Program-made: the position numbers and the translations under genes | From: Amblyornis subalaris | Taxonomy: Eukaryota; Chordata; Aves; Passeriformes; Ptilonorhynchidae | Length of the DNA stretch: 64,000 nucleotides | Reading direction: 5' to 3' | Assembly (NCBI GenBank): GCA_018881555.1 | Contig: JACAXG010000256.1 | Location: 478,757 to 542,756 of the forward strand | Shown here: positions 14,701 to 27,951 of the stretch, piece by piece | Layout: each line of letters begins with the position of its first letter | How positions within the stretch are numbered: the stretch's first letter is position 1 | The notes under the pieces: generated by a model | What the model was told of the DNA's origin: nothing | The model's input: only the letters and a program-made list of their open reading frames with translations | Database searches by the model: none

Positions 14701-17700
14701 AGGGTCACAAAAATAACCACGGGTCTGGAGCAGCTCTGCTACAAGGAAAGGCTGAGAAAGCTGGACTTGTTCAGCCTGGAGAAGACAAGGCTCTGAGGAG
14801 TCCTTAGAGCCCCTTCCAGTGCCTACAGGGAGCTTATAAGAAAGATGGGGACAGACTTTTTAGCAGGGCCTGTAAAGACAGCACAAGAGATGATGGTTTT
14901 AAAGTAAAAGAGACAGATTCAGACTAGATATAAGTGAAAAACAATTCAAAATGAGGGTGGGGAGGCCCTGGCACAGGTTGCCCAGAGAAGCTGTGGCTGC
15001 CCCACCCCTGGAAATGTTCAAGGCCAGGTTGGACAGGGCTTGGAGCAACCTGCGATAGTGGAAGGCGTCCCTGCCCACAGCAGGGGGTTGGATTAGATGG
15101 CCTTTAAAGGTCCCTTCCAATCCAAACCATGCCGTGGTCCTGTGGCTGTACCTCCTGTGTACCTGGTGACCCATCCTCACACTGTGCAGCTCTGAGATGA
15201 AGCAAGGCTGGTCCCTGCCCAGGCCCCCACAGCTCACCAGGTATGATCTGCTCCCGCCCAGGGGCTCAGGACACGCCTGGCTCCCCAGGCAGGCAGGAGG
15301 AAACTGAGCTCGTTCCTGACGAACGTGGCTCTGAGCTGCACCAGAAGACTCTTCTGGCACGACTGGGCATCTCTGCAGCAAAGCTTTTGAAGGTCAGCCA
15401 GTTCTGATGAGACATGAGGACAGAACAGTAACTCACCTATTTTCCACAGAGCAGCTTCTAAAGATGTTCTTGGACATACAGCCAGGGAGACAGCTGAGCC
15501 CAAGGACCAGGGTTAAAGCTCCTGTGGCACTGTGCACTCCCACCACACTGGCTGTGCATATACAAAGAACATAATTCTTGCAAAAAGAAAATTTAAAGAA
15601 GAGACAAAAAAAACAGTATGACCATCCTGTCTCATAAGCCTGTGATATCTGCCTGGGATTTGGGGAGATGAGCTGCACTCATGTGGGGCTTGCCCAGACT
15701 GAAGGCCAGCCCAAGCTGCCACACACACACTGCTGCTATTTCAGGGTCCCAGGCACAGCTGGGGCACTGCTGCCCAAGGAGGGTCCAGAACAGAGTCCTC
15801 CCCATGGCCACGAGCATCCCTGTGTGTCACGGGCAGTCCCCATGCCCACCAGACGAGCACACAGGAAACACCCCCACAGCACAGTGTGGCACAGTGTGAC
15901 ACTGCCAGACGTCACTAATGGGATTGAGGGCCATGCAGACCAGTTTATCCCCCCCACCCTCAGGTCAGCTGCCATATGATCAGCCCCGGGGACACAGGTA
16001 GAACCACTGCAGCACCCCAGGGCGGTCAGGCTGGTCCTCTGACCTTCCCTGGTTCAGAAAGAGAACCTGTGCTCTGCCACAAACCTGTGCTGTTCAGCAC
16101 TTCTATGTAATACCAGGCACAGAGTAATCACCAGTACCACAGCCCCCAGAAAAACAAAAGTAAAAAAAAGCACTGTTGCTTTTTAATACTATTGGAAACC
16201 CATTCTTTTGCCTATAGACAGATGCTACTGGGAAGAAGAAAAAACCCCCCACAATAAAATAAAAATTAAAAAAAAAACAAAACAACAAAAAAACCACCAC
16301 TGAAACACCCCCACACTCCACCCAGCTGCTATAAGTCAAGAACAGTCAGCAGGAGAATTTAGCCCTTGTCAGCCCAGGGAAGACAGGAGAGATTCTGCAC
16401 CTGCATGTCCCCACTTTCCTGTCTCAGCTGGCAGTGGTGAGATTTTTACACAGACACACTCTGGCTCCCAAAGAGAAGAATTGTTTTTAAAATATGAGTT
16501 TCTGGGCATGCAAAGGCTTCAGGCGCCAAATAAAAGTGATTTCAGCAAAGGCCATACATCCTCAACCGGTTGAGGCATGAGGGGAGAAGCAAGAATAGCT
16601 TTGTGTATGGTGCATTACACACAAACTGAAGGAAATGATAAACAGAACGTTCAAGGTGGAAAGGAGGAAAATCAATATTTCCCTCCTAAAAATAGACTCT
16701 CGTGGAAGCGCACGAAGACTTTCCTCCCTTCAGCCGCCTCTCCCTGAACAAGAACTGCAGGCACAGAAGGAATGTTTCCCTCTGCTTTCCTGACTTACCA
16801 CTCCTTTTCACGGTGAAGAAAAGAGCTGCCTCTGAGCACGTGGATGGATCCTCCTCCCCAGCCCCAGCACACACAGCCCGGGGAGGCAGGCAGCTCGCTC
16901 CCTGAGAAGCACTGTCATGCCACTGGCAAACTGCACAACAGGGGCAAAAAAACAACAAAAGAAAGCCACCCACAAAAACATTCTGTTCAGAACTCCACAT
17001 ACTGTCACTGATCTCTGTGTTCTGCTGCAGGTCTGGAAACAACCAACATGCCTGTGGAGTTCAGCACTGCGGAGTATTGCCAGTGCCTTCTTGGGACTGT
17101 TCACACAGGAAAAAACTCAAGTTCAGGTCAGGCACCTCAACAGGTTCCTCCACACCTGTCAGTAATGGTGATCTCAACCTGTGCCTTGGATTTCACAGAG
17201 CGTGAGGGCTGGAAAGCAACTTTGGCATGGCCTTTTGGCAAATGTCAAGAAAGGAAGAATAAGACAAGAGGAAAAATAGCTGCACTTACAAAATATCGAT
17301 TCAGGAGTGTCATGCCACATACAGAGCTGTTTCAGAAGAGCCTAGAGCTTCCCTCCAGCTTTAGAAAGACAGGCTTTCCACAAAGACAGAGCCCAGAGCA
17401 CTGAACAGCATTAAGCCACTGTTTGCCAGCAGATCGATCAGCAAGAATTTAGAGGGTAATTTACTGAACCTTATGGAAGTGAAACCCAGGATAAATTAGA
17501 CAGCACCACACGTGGAAACACGTGCCATTTGCCTGCTCCTGACAACTGAACTGGAGAGGCAGAGAGGTCACCAGGCTGGCAGAAGGTTTGCCATGTCCTC
17601 GCCTTCACTCACGCGCACCCTTGCCTTGGCCTTCTCAGCCAGTCTCGCCCCAGAGGTTTCTCATCGGTCCTGCCAGGTCAATTTACAGATGGGGGAATGA

Positions 17701-18951
17701 GACAAGTGCCTCTCTAGCCAATGTCAGCTGGAATTTACACAGGGAGAATTGAATGCTGCCTGCAGACTTCCAGAATTCTTTTTTTCCAGCTTGGATTTTT
17801 CTCAGGTGGTAGGACAGCTCTCCAAACATCTGTCTCTCTGTCTTGCTACAGAGAACCTCATATGGGAGTGAGAACAGCACCACAGAAAGAGATAAAGTGA
17901 AGGAAATGGTTCAGTGAGGGCTTCCTACTCTACACGATTGCCATTTCCGTCACTAAATCTGCAGATTCTCCTGGGCCAGCAAGCCTGCTCCTCTGGAACA
18001 AGACCTCCATGTCTACTGGGGTTCCTAACATTTCCCATTTTACAGCCCCTTTAGACCACTCAGACTTATGTCACGCATCCCACTGGCCAGTTAAGTCTCA
18101 CCTAAATCTGCCTGGAAGGAGAAACTTCAGGTAGCTTCCCACGACAGTAGCAAACACACCTGCAACAAGGAGCCACAGAGAGGCTGTGAGACTGTCAGTA
18201 CAAACACAGGATGCTTAGGAGGGGGAGATCAGCAAGCACACCCAGAGCAGGTGACTGGGACGGGCCCCGCAAGGTGTTTCCAGGGCTTGGAGAGCCACGT
18301 GAGCTCACAAAATGGAGCCAACCTGGACGCTTTGGGCAGCGGTACAAACCTCTAACCCCGACCAGAGCGCATGCAGCGCCTTTTTGCTGTCCTTTGGAGC
18401 TCCGTGCCCCAGCCGCCCCGCGGGGACCACCACCCCGGCGATGGGGATGCTCACGGTGGTGCCCCTGATGTTCGCGCGTTAAAGTCACTCTGCCTCTGCT
18501 CCCTCCAGCTCAGGCGAAATTTCTCTCGCAATATTTTGCCGATTATGGTTAAGAAGTCAAAATCTATTGTTGTGAATTCAACAGCTGAGAACTGTGGAGG
18601 GGTTTTTTGTTATCTTATTTTGTTTTTGGGGAGAGCGAGATGCACGTGCACGGCTTCCTCACACGAAAGCGGACATTTGCCCAAGGCGTTTGGGGCAAGA
18701 TCGGGCAGAAACCGCTAAGCCATCACCCCAGCGCGAAGAGAGGCCGACGGACCCCGCGGCCCCGCACGAGAGAGCCCCGGTGGGAGCGGGACCAGCGGCG
18801 GCACCGGCACCTCCCGCAGCCGGGACCGACGGCGCGGACCGTCCCGGCTCCGCACCCCGGCGGGACCCGCCCCGCCCGGAGAAGCCCCCCGACCAGCCCG
18901 CTCCCCGGAGGGTCGGGGGCCAGCCGCACCACCCCGAGCGGTCCCCGTTAC
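11753..18951 (-). other. FRMPD1 5' intron (long, non-coding)
   Basis: Between the first coding exon of FRMPD1 and its presumed 5' UTR exon. It holds a CR1 copy at 14,417-15,150 and A-rich simple stretches (about 16,235-16,300). The open frames in it show no domain or conserved motif that I recognise. An additional non-coding exon could be hidden here. Confidence 0.6.
14417..15150 (+). mobile_element. CR1 LINE 3' portion, about 0.7 kb
   Basis: Reads forward from a CR1 coding-end segment (gagaaggacctgggagtgc) through aggccctggcacaggttgcc and aggccaggttggacagggct to ggtcccttccaatccaaacc, the standard CR1 3' end. Located in the long FRMPD1 5' intron, antisense to the gene. Confidence 0.85.
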
Positions 18952-19250
18952 CTGCTGCCGGGAGCGCAGCGCTGCCGCGCCGCCAGGGCTCAGGCGGCAT
19001 CCCTATGACACCCCTCGGGGCCCGCCCCCGGGACCCGCCCCTGGACCCCGCCCCCGCATCCCGCCCCGCATCCCGCCCCCGCGATGATCTCGTTCCCTGG
19101 AGCCCCCACCTCGCGGTCGCTGGTCGCCTGGATCGTCTGGCTGGACCGGCACCGGCGCTCGGTCCAGGTGCTGCCCGCGGGCACACACGAGCGCGCCCGA
19201 CAGAGAGCCCGCCACTCCGGACACCGCTGGAAGTGGGGCTGGATGGGGGG
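18700..19250. promoter_or_regulatory. CpG island, likely FRMPD1 promoter
   Basis: Dense CpG and GC-rich sequence at the far 5' end of FRMPD1. It includes a tandem block of CCCGCCCC-type repeats at about 19,015-19,080 (degenerate 11-15 base units of the form ccgcccc-gg-ac/atcc). No TATA box is evident. This fits a TATA-less CpG promoter reading leftward into FRMPD1. Confidence 0.55.
18952..19000 (-). other. FRMPD1: Putative FRMPD1 5' non-coding exon
   Basis: On the minus strand a GC-rich stretch ends in CAG followed by a good donor (gtaacg at 18,951-18,946). It sits inside a CpG island and lies upstream of the FRMPD1 start exon, whose own acceptor (ending at 11,753) precedes the ATG by only 4 bases, so a separate upstream exon is required. 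The 5' boundary is not visible; 19,000 is nominal. Confidence 0.4.
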
Positions 19251-19500
19251 CAGGACAGGCAGCACTGACCCAGCGCAGGGAACAGCTGGACGAGCATCCC
19301 GACCGGGATGCTGACCCTGTGCCCCCAGCCCTTCAGCTGCCTCACTCCTCGCTCTCCCCACGTTTGTTCTCCCCAAACCCCGTCGATGCCCATATGTCCC
19401 CACATTTGATTCCTCCTCTCGGCGTCCTGCAATAAGCCCTGTGCAATCCTGAAGTGTTCTTCCCCCGTGCCCCACGGCTTGTCCTGTGATGATGGTCCCA
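19225..19500 (-). repeat. ~260 bp interspersed repeat, copy 1 (inverted)
   Basis: The reverse complement of this stretch aligns along nearly its whole length with 22,008-22,268. Shared landmarks are gattgcaca-ggcttattg, gggcatcga-gg, the small palindrome gcatccc..gggatgc and tcagtgctgcctgtcctg. One strand carries an AATAAG-type signal near one end, so a solo-LTR origin is possible, but I do not recognise the family. Confidence 0.7.
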
Positions 19501-19609
19501 AGGGTGCGCAGGTGTTGGCCTCTTTTTGACAGGTTTCACCCCTGGATTGCGGGGCTGAGTCTCTCCTGGCACAGCTGTGTACGGATGTCCCTTCCTCTGA
19601 ATCCCTAAT

Positions 19610-19960
19610 TTGTGTTCCCAGCCGCCTCTGTGCCCCTGGGCTGCCCTGGGCCGCGGAGGTGCGCCTGGGACACGGCAGGAGTTATTCGGGCTTCCCACCC
19701 GCGCCTCCCGGGAGAGCAGAGCCGCGCTCGCCACCAAGCCCCGCGCGGGGCCCCCGCTCCCGGCGCTGCCAAGGACACGGACAGCGGGACGCTGCCCGGG
19801 GCTGCGTGACCGTCATCCCGCGGACACGGGAACCCGCATCGCCCACGTCAGCTCTTCCTTCCTCCCCGGCCCCTGCCCTTGCCGCGAAGGTGCCCTGCCC
19901 GGGGTGCGACCTTCCCGCGCCCGCCGCAGCGCTGCTTTTAGCACGGGGCGGACTCGCCCA
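19610..19960. promoter_or_regulatory. Second CpG-rich block in the FRMPD1 upstream region
   Basis: CpG-dense sequence about 0.6 kb beyond the first island, separated from it by one copy of the ~260 bp interspersed repeat. It could be an alternative promoter or a single island split by the repeat insertion. No splice donor was pinned down. Confidence 0.35.
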
Positions 19961-21821
19961 CCGAGAGGCATCGATCAGCTCTGGTTTGTGCCTCTCCGGC
20001 TTCGCCCCTCTGGTCCCTCGCAACATTTCTGCACTGCGAGTTCTCCACTGCCTGGCCTGGTCTCTCTGCCCCTTTTCCAGGAACTGTTCCTCTCCCAAAA
20101 CAGCTTGCCCACAGAAAATAGGGTTATTTTTCTCTTCTGCTGACGTCGGAGCTAAGTTTGGCACCTTTCACCATCAGTACTACCCTGTGGTCACTGAAAT
20201 TGACAAAAAAATGAGGTTGGGGCCTGACATCTGAAATTAATGTAACATTAACCAGTGCCCAGAAAAAGGTTTTGCATCAATTGCTGATTCATGCAGCTTC
20301 CCTGGGCAACGTGCATCTCATCTCCCTTCCCACGTGCGCATGGGTGATGTTTTCAAACTAATCCACACAGGAAGCAGAAGCTTAATTAAAAAAGAACTAA
20401 AGCCCTAATTGTTTTTCCTGGGGGTGAATAGCGGTACCCACCAGCAAGACACATCTGAAGTGCACGCTGACCTACCAAACACGAGATTTGGGCATGTGTG
20501 GGTTGGAGCTCAGCACATGGTTTTCTTTCCTCTGAGTAGCTGCAGTTCCACAAGCCTGGGGAACAATAATCCAAAAAGTTACGGGACATTTTGTCTCTAA
20601 GCAGCATTCATCATCGCTCACATTTGGATCACGTCACAGCTGACCTGTGAAAGCCTTCTGTCCTGGGAAACATTTTGGAACTCCTTGGAAAGTTACAGCT
20701 TTTGACTGCTTGCATGCCAAGCTATGTCTGTGAAGGACGAAACCTCTGGGAACTCGTCCATTCATGAGCCGAGCCAGTGAACCCACCTAGCTCCATGTCC
20801 TGTGGTCCAGATAACGCCTCTGGAATGACTGGGATAAAGCGTCCAGAAAGCTCTGAAGAAGTACGGCTGACAGCTTGTGAAGGAGGAAATCCCTTCAAAT
20901 TTCACAGTAGAAAAACTGAACTTAGAGGGTGAGTCAGCCCCTCTCTGAGCTCCTCAGGCAGATGTGCCAGCGCTCCCTGCCCATATCTGAGGGCGTCTGT
21001 GCAGAAGGGTGTTGCTTGCAGGGGCTGTGCAGGAACAGCTCCACTTGTCAGGCACTCTGCCTGCCCTTCCACATGGTGAGGCTGCAGGCAAGGGACACCT
21101 TCACCCTCCTCCACTCTGCTACATGCTTGAATGATTCTGGTTCTCTTCATCATCAAGATCAGCACTGAATCTGTTGAAGACACCAGAAGTCATGTTCAAC
21201 CTTGGTGCTGCTGCTGCAGTTATAGGTCACAGTTTTTGTAGGCTCATATTTCCTGTTGTTTCTGCGTCTCCCTGTCCTAGATCACAGGTAAATCGGTGGC
21301 AAGTCTGAAATATTTGCCTTGAGGCTCTGACATTGCTTTCCAGCATTTTCTTTTCACCTGCTACTGAAGCTTCTGGGGGTAGTGTCACCACCTCAGGGCT
21401 TGCAGCAGTGCAGGGGTCGGCACCAGGGGGGCAGTTCCATGAGTGATGGGGCCACATTTGCCTCTCCCAAGGTGAAGGGGAAACAGCAGGAAGAGAAACT
21501 TTCCCTTGGAGTGCAAGGAGTGCTGAGGTGCTCGGCACCCTTGGGATGCCCCAGCCCTCGAGTCCCAGACCACAGCAGGACAGGACTGGCTGAGGGGTGG
21601 CAAAACACACCTGGGCTGCTGGGAACACCCCTGGGTTGCCCAAATCGAGAACTGATGGGTGAATTCAAACTATCTGGCCTCATGTGAGCTGGCTGGGGCA
21701 GATTCAAATATGGCTCACCCAATAACATGGCTATCGGTCCTGGCCCTCTCAGAGATGAGAGATCACAGCCTGGCAACGCTGATTGTGGTGATGAAAAGTT
21801 CATCTGCTCGCACCAGTAGAG

Positions 21822-21899
21822 GCCTGAGCCTTGGGGGAACCCCAGTGACATCCCTAGAGACCTGAGCCTTGGGGGAACCCCAGTGACACCCCCAGAGTC
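21822..21899 (+). repeat. Tandem duplication of a 39 bp unit
   Basis: Two adjacent copies (21,822-21,860 and 21,861-21,899), each starting cctgagccttgggggaaccc, with only a few differences. No coding context. Confidence 0.85.
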
Positions 21900-22007
21900 A
21901 TGAGCCCCCACCCAGCACATCCCAGTCCCAGAGAGGCTCAGCCCCACGGGGCTGGGGGACACTACCCTCTCCCCAGCACCTCACAGATGTGGTGTCACAG
22001 CCAGGGG

Positions 22008-22268
22008 TACAGGACATGCTGTGGAGCACAGGGGAAGAGCACTTGGGATTGCACAAGGCTTATTGAAGGATACCTGGGGAGGAACCGAATGAGGGGAAAC
22101 GTGGGCATCGATGGGATTTGGGGAGAGCAGACGTGGGGAGAGTGGGGGTGAGGCAGCTAAAGGGCCGGGGGCACAGGGTCAGCATCCCAATCGGGATGCT
22201 CGTCCAGCACTGAGTGCCCTGCGCTGGGCCAGTGCTGCCTGTCCTGTCCCTCACTCAGCCCCACTTCC
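22008..22268 (+). repeat. ~260 bp interspersed repeat, copy 2
   Basis: Partner of the inverted copy at 19,225-19,500, separated by about 2.5 kb. The two copies differ at scattered bases and small indels, so this is not a very recent duplication. Confidence 0.7.
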
Positions 22269-25033
22269 CAAGTCGGGGCTCTCTGCAGCTTCCGTGGTGG
22301 CCTCAGGCCAGAAAGGGGAGCAGGCGGGGCTGCTGTGCTGCTGTGCGTGGCCAGACATGGACACACCTGGGTACAGAGCTGGGTTTGCCTGGCCAGGTTT
22401 TGGGAGCAGGGGGGCTACAGGGGTGGCTTCTGTGAGAAGCTGCTGGAAGATTCCCCCATGTCCCATGGGGCCAATGCCACCGGCTCCAGGATGGATCTGC
22501 TGGCCAAGACTGAGACCAGCAGTGACGGTGGCACCTCAGGGGTAACAGAGTGAAGAAGTGAAGAAGTTATTTCGTGGGGGCAATTGGAGCCAGAGAAGAG
22601 AGGAGTGAGAACATGTGAGGGAAACAGCCCTGCAGACCCCCAGGTCAGTGCAGAAGGAGAGGGGAGAAGGTGCTCCAGGGGCTGGAGCTGAGATTTGCCA
22701 GCAGCCTGTAGAGGTCCACGGGGGAGCACAGACCCACCTGCAGCCCGGAGGACCCCACGCTGGAGCAGGGGGATGCCCAGAGGAGCCTGTGACCCTGAAG
22801 AGCGTTTTGCCCGTGGCAGTAATTGCTGAGCAATCTCTGCCCCACCTTCTCTCAACTCACGAGCCTTTCTCTCTCCCGCCCAGCCGAGGGGGAGAATGCC
22901 AGAGTGGCTTTGGGGGCAGCCGGCGCCCAGCCTGTGTCAGCCTTCCCGAGCTGTGCGCAGGGGCTCTCCGGCCATCCCCGCCCAGCCTGGCTCCTCTCCC
23001 GCGCCGGGTTGCCGGATGCTGCATCCTGGGCAGGGAGCGGCCCAGGCACAGCCCCAGCAGCCTGGCAGGAGCAGAGTGCGAGGGCTGGGGCACTGCCACG
23101 GCCTCTCCACGCTGCAGCTCGGGGTGCTGTGACAGTCCCCTTGCAGCTGTGGGGAGCTGCCGCCACAGGTACAGCCCCAGGCTGTCCCCACAGAGCCATG
23201 GTGGCCCGAGTGTGGCACACGGCAGGGGTGGGAGGCGCAGGAGATCCCCTCACAGGAGGTGTGAGCCTGGAGGGGCAGAGGGGAGCAGGGTGGGCTCAGC
23301 CACCCGGTCACACACGGAGCTCCACCGCTGGCACAGGGCGGGCAGGGGCTGCCTGGGGACACCTGGTGGGAAGGTGACCTCTGAGGGAAGAGGAAACCCC
23401 CGTCCTCGAGACCCAGCCCATGGTTCCCCGTGTCACAGCCTGGCCCGGGAGGTGCCGAGCCCCGGTGTCCGGACACATGGAGAGTCCGTGGGCTGAGCCA
23501 GAGCAGCACCACGAGCAAGCCCCGTCTGGCTGCTCCTTCTCTTCTGACAGCACCAGGGACCATCCTGTGCCCAGCAGGGACATCATCACCCCAACACCGG
23601 CCCAAGGACCATCCTGTATCCCAGCAGAGATGGCACTGCCCTGACACCATGCCAGGGAGCTGGGAGGCACCAGCAGTTGGACTGGAACTGCTCTGAGCTC
23701 TGGTGTGACACTCCTGGGCAGGAACAGCTCTGAGCTCTGGTGTGACAGGCCTGGAGCACGGCCCTGGCCGTGGAGCCATGGCCATGGCAGGAGGATGAGC
23801 TGAGCTCCACTGGGCAGACACAGAGGCAGCGTCTCCGCGGGCACACAGCCGAGTGCTGCCATCAGTGCTGTAACAGTATTGATTCCTCGGATGGGGAAAG
23901 GGCCGATGTGGCAGCAGCACCAAGGCTGCAGCACGACCTGCTCTGCCCCTCAGTGGTGCCCCTGCCAGGCTGCCCCAAGGCCTCTGCTGTGCCTTTGTTG
24001 TGTATCTGTGATAAATGTCCTGGTCCACTTCCAGGAGCGGAGGTCTCTGTCTCTTCTGCACATCTTGCCAGTGCATGCAGAGGGGCCAGGCCAGGCTAAT
24101 GCTGACTTTCCTAGGGGGAAGGAATGCTGTGCTTCCAGCAGATGAGGCATGCTGCCCTTCCAGCTGGTGAATGAGTCATCTCCACAACGTGGGAGCAGCC
24201 TGGAGAAACACCCCAGGACGGTGCCTGAAAGGCCACTCCACGGAACGTTTTTATCAAGGAGGATCAATCCATCGTGGTGGGTTCCTTACTGCTAGAAACC
24301 TGACTGAGGTCTCAAAAAGAATTATCAAAGCAGTTTTAATACCTGAATGATGTTTCTTTCCTGCCACCTGGACCAGCTGTGTCTTACCACAGTTCCAGGA
24401 CTTCATGGGAGCAGGGGAACCCATGGGCAGCGAAGCCTGAGTTTCAACTACAGTGTCTAGGCTCAGGTCCCCAGGCAGCTCTGCCCAGCCATCCCCTCTC
24501 CTCTGTATCCCACACAGCATGCAGCCCTGCCACTGTCACCTGCAGGCTCCATTCCTTAGCCAGTGGTGCTTGTTTGCATCTAGATCCCACAGTTTTCCAG
24601 AAAGATTACCTACCCACAGCAACAGCAAGAAGAAGCCAGAACCAAAGCTGCCTAGTGGTTTTGCCCTGGGAGTGAGGAGGCAGCCAGACTGTGCCTGTCC
24701 TCTGTATCTGAACACACCTTAGCCTAGGTGGAGCTGAACTGGCTGGCATGTGGAGTGAACTTGCCAGGTTGGTCTGTAAGCCCATGGAAATTAATATTCT
24801 GTGTCACCTTGTCAACCTTTTCTTAGCTAGAAAAAGGCGAACCTGTTTCTAAACAAGGGCAAGAAGAAACAGGGAGCTGCCAAAGCCACCAGTGCCAGAA
24901 GATGCACCCATACCACAGTGCTGGGAGCTCAGCCCATTCAGCTGCACGTCCTCAGGCCTGCCAGGGACAGCAGCATGCCTTCCTCTCCATGCTCCCCAGC
25001 AGGACAGAACGTCTGATGTGCATCCCGCCGGTG

Positions 25034-25500
25034 CCAGATGAAGAGCTGTTTGCACACCCGTTGGGCTCATACAATGCTCATTCTTCAAAACCCACTGTCC
25101 TATGGAACTTCACAATGCTTACGCTGTAGGATTGTGTCAAACATTAACCAAGAAGAAGAATGGGAGAGTAACCAGCCCAGTTATGGCAACTCAGCTCCCT
25201 ATTTGGAAAGTAACACCAGTTCCTCGAGCGCTCAGCTGTAACTTTGGGGGGTGTGACCACCAAGAGACCCCCGGGGCAAAGAACACACATGCAAAGGGAA
25301 GGGAACATATGTTAATGGCTTGGGGGAAATGACTATCATTTGTATGTCCACACTAGGAAAATCAGTGAACATGTAAAATACAGTATATAAACAGGAGCTT
25401 TGTCTGTGCTCAACATGCACAATATTTCAGAGGAGATATCCCCTCGAGCATCTGGTCAAATGAAGAATGTCTGCCGCTTCATGCTGCACTGGTGTTAGGG
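25034..25500 (+). mobile_element. Solo LTR, family B, copy 1
   Basis: Matches 31,826-32,330 through most of its length. Shared blocks are cagatgaagag/aattgtttgcac, gttaat-act-gggaaatga, the TATA-like tataaacaggagctttktct, gtgctca-catgcac-atatt and ggagatatcccctcg. A TATA box about three quarters along, with no internal coding region, fits a solo LTR of an endogenous retrovirus. Ends are approximate and no target-site duplication was found. Confidence 0.7.
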
Positions 25501-27211
25501 GTTGGATCAACCTGCTCCAGTAGCCCTGTGGCCAGAACAGCCGTGGCTGAATGCTGCAGCAGTGATGGCCACACAGGCTTGCCTGGCTGCTTCCTCCTCA
25601 CAGCACTGGCCACGACACCCACACACCTTTGCAAGCCCTTTCACGTTCCTTGACCTGTCTTCTCCCAATCCCTGTACTTCCTTTGTCTGCCCAGTCTCCC
25701 CCCAGAGGAACAAGCAGCCTGTAACTACATTTTCCCCATTGTTATCATGTAGGATTTTTTTAAGATCTGTGTCTAATTTGGTATTTCTGGCACTTTTACC
25801 TTGGCATTATCTCAGCACTACAGGCTACGACTGACACAGCTGGTGAGGAACTTCTGGTCTTGCCCCTGGAGGGCCTCAGTGTTTCTCTCCAGCTACCTGT
25901 GGAGTCTGGCCTTTCCTCACACCACTGTTCCATAAACACTTGGGAGGTCCAGCTGTCCCTTGTGGCAATGTTTGCACCTTTGGTCAGCCTCTCGTGCTGT
26001 TACCTGCCACACACAGCTCATGCCATTTTCTGTTCAGAGCCCTCAAGGCAGTGCTCAGGCTCATAATCTGCCTGTAGCTCCAGGAAAGGGACTGTAAGGA
26101 AAATTCTCCCGTAATTATGGGACTGACTGCAATTACAGACATGGTATGAACTGTCCAAGCTTTGGGCAGTTGGAGGTTTCGAGGGAATTCTGGAAAATTG
26201 CCTATTCCAAGGGCAGCTCAGGACAATGTCAAAACCCAAAGCCAAAGCCTTCTCTCCCCTGCCAGTCACTCACACCTGAAGCCTCTGGCCTTTCCAATGG
26301 GCCCCACAGGAATGTTTCACATCCCCCCTCCCACAAAGGGATGAGGAGAATGGGGTGGCTCCAGTGAAACAACTTGTGCCTAGAACTTCCCAGTCCCAGC
26401 AGAAGTCCCTACCCACCTGCACTGCTCATTAGTGGTACTTTTGTCTCCTTGCTCCAGTCCCTCCTCTGTGCTGTGCTGTGTTTGACTCGGCTTTGCCCAG
26501 ATTTGCTCACAGTCCTTCATCTCCTCCGGGGCAATGCTTGGGAAAACAGCCCCTCTCCTGCTTTTCCAACAGAAAGCGAGACTAGGAGGAACAACAGTCA
26601 CAAAACGTAGGATGGGGCTCTTGTTCTCCTGCCAAGATGGGCTCAGGACCTGCCAGACTGTTCCTGCCAGCAAAGACTGGAGAGAGCCACCTGTCAAAGT
26701 GAAAAATGAGGTTTCCTGGAGCTGGCAGAGCCAGGAGTTGGTGTCAGCAGGGGATCTGGGCAGCTGTGTTGTGTTTTCCCCTGGGACTCTGCTGGGCAGT
26801 GCTACATCTGTGACCGGGACAGGCTCCCCTTCGTTTGCACCGGGCACTGGGATTGAATGTCCTGTGACTGCGTTGGTTGTGGGGTGGTTTGGGAACGCTC
26901 CTCCTTGGCCACCTGGCTCAGGCTCTCAGCCAGGAAAGCTCAATTAGCCCTGTAATCACTGGCACAGTGGGAGCAGCTGCTCTGTAATTGCCTTTGCCTC
27001 AGGTCACAGGCAGCTTAGCCAAGAGAAATCCCTTTTTTTAACTATCTGGCTGGCTGTGGAGGCCAGGGGTCTTGGGGGATGCCGGAGGGAGTCACAAGGG
27101 TCTGTCTGCTCACCTGCCCCTCTGAGGCATCCATAGAGCCTGTGTCCACCTCGAGCAGCATTCCTGGTGCTCCGAGTGCTGTTGGCATGAGGGACTGCAC
27201 AGTGTGGAATG

Positions 27212-27909
27212 TGTCAAAATTCCCCTAGGAAAGGGTGTTCTTTGGTGTTTGATCTTTGTGCAATCTCAAGCCTCAAAAAACGAGATTTAATCCCTGAAAC
27301 TGAGCGGCCAGCGGGCTCTCAGTGGTGTCCAGGTGTTGGAAAGACAAATTCCTGGTCGCTGGAACTGCCTTGTTAAGGGCTGGGGGGGACAGGCTTCAGT
27401 GATCTCAGGCCTGGGGGAGGTTATCAAAGCCTGGGGAGAAGGGTTTCCACTGATAGTGGGCACAGGGAATGCAGAATTTATGGGCCACAAGGACATTTGG
27501 CAGAGCTCCCAAGATAAGGAAGAAACGACTGAAAAACAGCTCAGCAACTGTGCTGGAAGCAGCTCTGAGTGCGGAACAGGGGATTCCAGCAGGGGCAGGT
27601 CCTGGCACCTGACCAGGGAGCCCCCGACCCAAACCACAGAAGGACTGAGCAGGGCACTAATCAGCACTAGAGAAGCGAGGGAATCATTAACCAACAGAAG
27701 GCAGACCACTAATTAATGAGAGAACGATGTAACTTGTAGCCAGTGAACACTAATGCCTTTGTTTGATAAAAGGTGTAAATAATGAAGGGCTTTGGTGTCC
27801 TCGTGCTGCATGCGTGGATTTGCCACCCAGCAGAACGTAAATAAAGAACTGTAAATAAACCAAATACCTCGACTCTTGCACACCAGGGGAAAGAACCTGT
27901 TTTGGGACA
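27212..27909 (+). mobile_element. Solo LTR, family A, copy 1 (698 bp)
   Basis: Starts TGTCA and ends GGGACA. Near the 3' end it has a gataaaag TATA-like element and then two overlapping polyadenylation-type hexamers (gtaaataaag and gtaaataaac), the layout of an LTR. Two further copies lie in the window. It contains open frames on both strands, but these recur only because the repeat recurs. No obvious target-site duplication. Confidence 0.8.
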
Positions 27910-27951
27910 AGGGGAGGCCTGGCTCTGTGTGTGAGTCTGGGTCACAGATCC

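Noticed and set aside
18659..19501. 280-residue minus-strand and 224-residue plus-strand frames at the FRMPD1 island
   Set aside because: CpG-island and repeat composition. They extend through the ~260 bp repeat copy and show no conserved domain.
22937..24076. 379-residue minus-strand open frame (with a 293-residue plus-strand frame at 22,615-23,496)
   Set aside because: Low-complexity composition, overlapping long frames on the opposite strand, internal short repeats and no domain or splice logic. GC-rich DNA has few stops by chance.
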